From assembly GCA_046760445.1 (NCBI GenBank), contig JBHIEE010000117.1, forward strand, positions 1-8,339: DNA of 8,339 bases, read 5' to 3'. A program made the position numbers and the translations under genes. Of the stretch, positions 6,575-8,339 are shown piece after piece. The notes beneath the pieces were generated by a model, which searched no databases, had not been told where the DNA came from, and was given only the letters and a program-made list of their open reading frames with translations. Each line of letters begins with the position of its first letter. Position 1 is the first letter of the stretch. The stretch is from JBHIEE01 sp046760445. Lineage in GTDB: Bacteria; Acidobacteriota; Aminicenantia; JdFR-78.

Positions 6575-6658
6575 TTCAATTTTACTCATTTATTGATTCT
6601 TAATTGATATTTTGTATACATAGCTAATAGCGTGCTACATAGTGATCATAGTAAGACT

Positions 6659-6687
6659 CAAAATTCAATAATAACTAATGAATTTTG
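6659..6687 (+). promoter_or_regulatory. Perfect 9-bp inverted repeat overlapping the ATP-cone gene start
   Basis: CAAAATTCA (6659-6667) and TGAATTTTG (6679-6687) are perfectly complementary around an 11-base loop. The right arm contains the TTG start codon 6685-6687 and touches the GGTGGG that would serve the GTG start at 6697. In mRNA the hairpin could hide the start region; in DNA it could be an operator. A repeat of this size may occur about once by chance in a window of this length, so its position is the main argument. Confidence 0.35.
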
Positions 6688-7269
6688 GTGGGATTGGTGC
6701 CAAGAAACTCTCCAAAGAAAATAGTTAAAATGGATGGATCTTCGCAAACCTTTGAAAAACAAAAAATAGTCAACTCACTTCTAAATGTTGGCGTTCCTGA
6801 AGATATGGCCTTTGAAATAGCTGAAAAAATCAGCGCACAGATAGAAGAAAGAACGACTACACGCGAGATAAGAGCTTTCCTTCTGGAAGAATTACGGAAA
6901 AGAAATGAGGAATGGTATGATAATTATATCTACTTTGATCGTATTGTGAAGAAAAGAGTAACATATGAGAAAGGAAAATTTGTAGAAATTAAGAAAGGTA
7001 ACTTGTACTTGGGGCGTGAAGTTCAAGATATCGGCCAAAAGGGGCTTAGCGATCTTAACGAAATTCAGGCAATTTTGAATGAGCTTGAAGAAGACTTAGT
7101 TCAAGGAATGCCTGAAAGAAAAATCAATAGCCGCACATGGGTCCTTTATATGGCAATTTTAAAATCGAAGAAGATGAAAAACGAAGACATAGAGAAGGCA
7201 ATTAAATTACTAAATGAGTTTAGAAAAAAACGTGGTTGGAAACCGTATAAGCCAAAGAAACCAGTATAA
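6685..7269 (+). CDS. Free-standing ATP-cone domain protein
   Basis: The ATP-cone is a nucleotide-sensing regulatory domain known from ribonucleotide reductases and the repressor NrdR, where ATP or dATP binding switches activity. Here it fills residues about 12-95: IVKMDGSSQTFEKQKIVNSL (13-32), then GVPEDMAFEIAEKI, then TTTREIRAFLLEEL and YDNYIYFDRIV. These match the family pattern V-K-x-DG-x-x-x-x-F-x-x-x-KI-x-x-SL and the second half of the cone. There is no zinc ribbon as in NrdR and no reductase domain. Residues 100-194 form a lysine-rich helical tail that I do not recognise. No ribonucleotide reductase gene is in the window, so the partner is unknown; such short ATP-cone proteins are seen in other archaea. 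The start is uncertain: TTG 6685, GTG 6688 and GTG 6697 are in frame. GTG 6697, giving MPRNSPKK, has GGTGGG (6687-6692) just ahead of it. Confidence 0.8.
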   Translation: MVGLVPRNSPKKIVKMDGSSQTFEKQKIVNSLLNVGVPEDMAFEIAEKISAQIEERTTTREIRAFLLEELRKRNEEWYDNYIYFDRIVKKRVTYEKGKFVEIKKGNLYLGREVQDIGQKGLSDLNEIQAILNELEEDLVQGMPERKINSRTWVLYMAILKSKKMKNEDIEKAIKLLNEFRKKRGWKPYKPKKPV

Positions 7270-7396
7270 CAGCTTATTATTGACTTTTTACATACCTTCC
7301 AATTTTTAATTTAACCTAAAGTTACAGACCAATGCCAGAAGTAGTTCTTTCAATTCCTTAAATAATAGAAATTTTACCTGAATTGAGTGATACCCC

Positions 7397-7414
7397 ACTG
7401 TATTTTTTTTCAGT
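7397..7414 (+). terminator. T8 tract in a short inverted repeat, possible terminator
   Basis: ACTG (7397-7400) and CAGT (7411-7414) flank a run of eight T (7403-7410), between the ATP-cone gene and the promoter of the next gene. T-runs alone can stop archaeal RNA polymerase. It lies over 120 bases after the stop codon, so the link to the ATP-cone transcript is uncertain. Confidence 0.28.
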
Positions 7415-7437
7415 CGCCTGATTTTTAGAAATAGTGA

Positions 7438-7449
7438 GTTATATTTTTA
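7438..7449 (+). promoter_or_regulatory. TATA-like box of the final oxidoreductase gene
   Basis: GTTATATTTTTA lies about 40 bases before ATG 7486. Transcription would begin near 7468-7472, just ahead of the Shine-Dalgarno site AAGGTG (7474-7479), which gives a short leader. Confidence 0.4.
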
Positions 7450-7485
7450 TTAGTTTATTAAAACTTCTCTCTTAAGGTGTCTTGT

Positions 7486-8339
7486 ATGCGAATTCTGGTG
7501 TTAGGTATCGGAAAAATAGGTACTACTTTGCTCAAAGAATTAACGCGAAGTGAGGAGGTATCAGAACTCGTTGCAGCGGATAGAAATGTCAAATGGGTGC
7601 AGCAGGTTATAAAGGAACTCGGGAGCGACAAAATCCAAGCGGAGCAAATCGATGCTGAAAATCACGTCCAACTTGTCAATCTTATGCGGAAGGATTTTGA
7701 CGTGGTTGCAAGCGCTCTCTTAAGAGAGCATCAAGTTGGAGCAACAGCATCGGCCATTGAGGCAGGTGTCCCATTTACAGACATCGGGAACCCTTCCCAG
7801 GTATTTGAGCTTGATGAAGCGGCGAAGGATGCAGGGGTTACGGTTATTCCCTCGTTTGGTTTTGACGTGGGAATTGATCTATTCTGTAAAGGAAAAGGGG
7901 TAAGCCAACTGGATAACGTTAAATCAATCCATATGTACGCAGGTGGGTTTCCTCAAAAAAACACGCCAGCGTACAACAATTTATTACGCTATAAAGTTTC
8001 TTGGGCCTGGTTTAGGGCAATGAAGTCATATCTGGGGAAAACTAAAATTATTCGAGATGGAAAAATTGTTGACGTCGATAGATTGGGCGGTCCTGGAAAT
8101 CCAGAGCTTATACGATTTCCTGAACCCATTGGTGAGTGCGAAGCATTCTATACCGGCGCTCCATTTGACCTGATCGAACAGCTCAACTTAAGTGACGTAA
8201 CAGACGCGTGGGATAAAACGGTACGGTGGCCTGGCCACTGTGATCTCTGGAAAAAACTAATTGATTTGAATCTAACTAGTTTTAAGCCGTTAAAGATCTC
8301 ATTTAAGGTTAAACCACCTAAGGAGGGACATGTATTTGA
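7486..8339 (+). CDS. Saccharopine dehydrogenase-like NAD(P)-dependent oxidoreductase, 5' part only
   Basis: The frame from ATG 7486 is open to the last base. The TGA at the window's end is out of frame, so the gene continues beyond. 284 complete codons are seen of a family that is usually about 370-420 residues. The start is firm: AAGGTG at 7474-7479 with a six-base spacer. The N-terminal Rossmann motif is MRILVLGIGKIGTTLLKEL (G-x-G-x-x-G), and the strand ending in ELVAADRN carries the cofactor-discriminating Asp. DVVASALLREH, TDIGNPSQVFELDEAA and PSFGFDVGI follow as in the saccharopine dehydrogenase/lysine dehydrogenase family. The C-terminal catalytic domain begins with MYAGGFPQ, YKVSWAW, IIRDGKIVDV, GECEAFYTGAP and VRWPGHCDLW, which are typical of this branch. 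Likely reactions are lysine 6-dehydrogenase or a related amino-acid or carboxylate oxidoreductase; which one cannot be decided here. G+C is higher than in the inner genes of the window. Confidence 0.87.
   Translation, partial: MRILVLGIGKIGTTLLKELTRSEEVSELVAADRNVKWVQQVIKELGSDKIQAEQIDAENHVQLVNLMRKDFDVVASALLREHQVGATASAIEAGVPFTDIGNPSQVFELDEAAKDAGVTVIPSFGFDVGIDLFCKGKGVSQLDNVKSIHMYAGGFPQKNTPAYNNLLRYKVSWAWFRAMKSYLGKTKIIRDGKIVDVDRLGGPGNPELIRFPEPIGECEAFYTGAPFDLIEQLNLSDVTDAWDKTVRWPGHCDLWKKLIDLNLTSFKPLKISFKVKPPKEGHVF

Noticed and set aside
8337..8339. TGA at the end of the window as stop of the last gene
   Set aside because: It is out of frame with ATG 7486. The oxidoreductase frame is still open and its expected length is not reached.

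Overview
The window looks like a piece of an archaeal chromosome. It is AT-rich, with short intergenic gaps, TATA-like boxes and Shine-Dalgarno sites of the AGGTG/AGGAG kind. The gene set fits: a free-standing ATP-cone protein, a Bud23-type rRNA methyltransferase without the eukaryotic tail, a saccharopine-dehydrogenase-like oxidoreductase and a 7TM sensor remnant. An Asgard-type archaeon is my best guess, but no single gene proves it. I see no rRNA, tRNA, CRISPR array, transposase or phage gene.

Left part (1-2635), all on the plus strand: the 3' part of a nucleoside hydrolase, then a short-chain dehydrogenase/reductase (SDR) broken by a one-base frameshift exactly at its catalytic YxxxK motif, then an adenosine-deaminase-family enzyme 19 bases behind it. 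The hydrolase and the deaminase point to purine nucleoside breakdown or salvage. A likely terminator hairpin after the hydrolase suggests that SDR plus deaminase form their own transcript.

Middle (2737-4584): a nine-helix membrane protein of the 7TM-histidine-kinase input type that has no kinase, convergent with a HAD-family hydrolase on the minus strand. Then follows about 575 bases without a convincing gene (4585-5159), which holds the outward promoters of its two flanking genes.

Right part (5160-8339): two paralogous small helical proteins of unknown function (60 of 90 aligned residues identical) lie on the plus strand on either side of a minus-strand Bud23-like SAM methyltransferase. A symmetrical A6/T6 hairpin separates the first paralogue from the methyltransferase. 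After the second paralogue come a free-standing ATP-cone protein, whose start region is overlapped by a perfect 9-bp inverted repeat, and the 5' part of a saccharopine dehydrogenase-like oxidoreductase that runs off the window.

The outer genes (nucleoside hydrolase, final oxidoreductase) are visibly richer in G+C than the inner ones. The most interesting items are the paralogue pair around the Bud23-like gene, the SDR frameshift, the kinase-less sensor, and the hairpin at the ATP-cone start.
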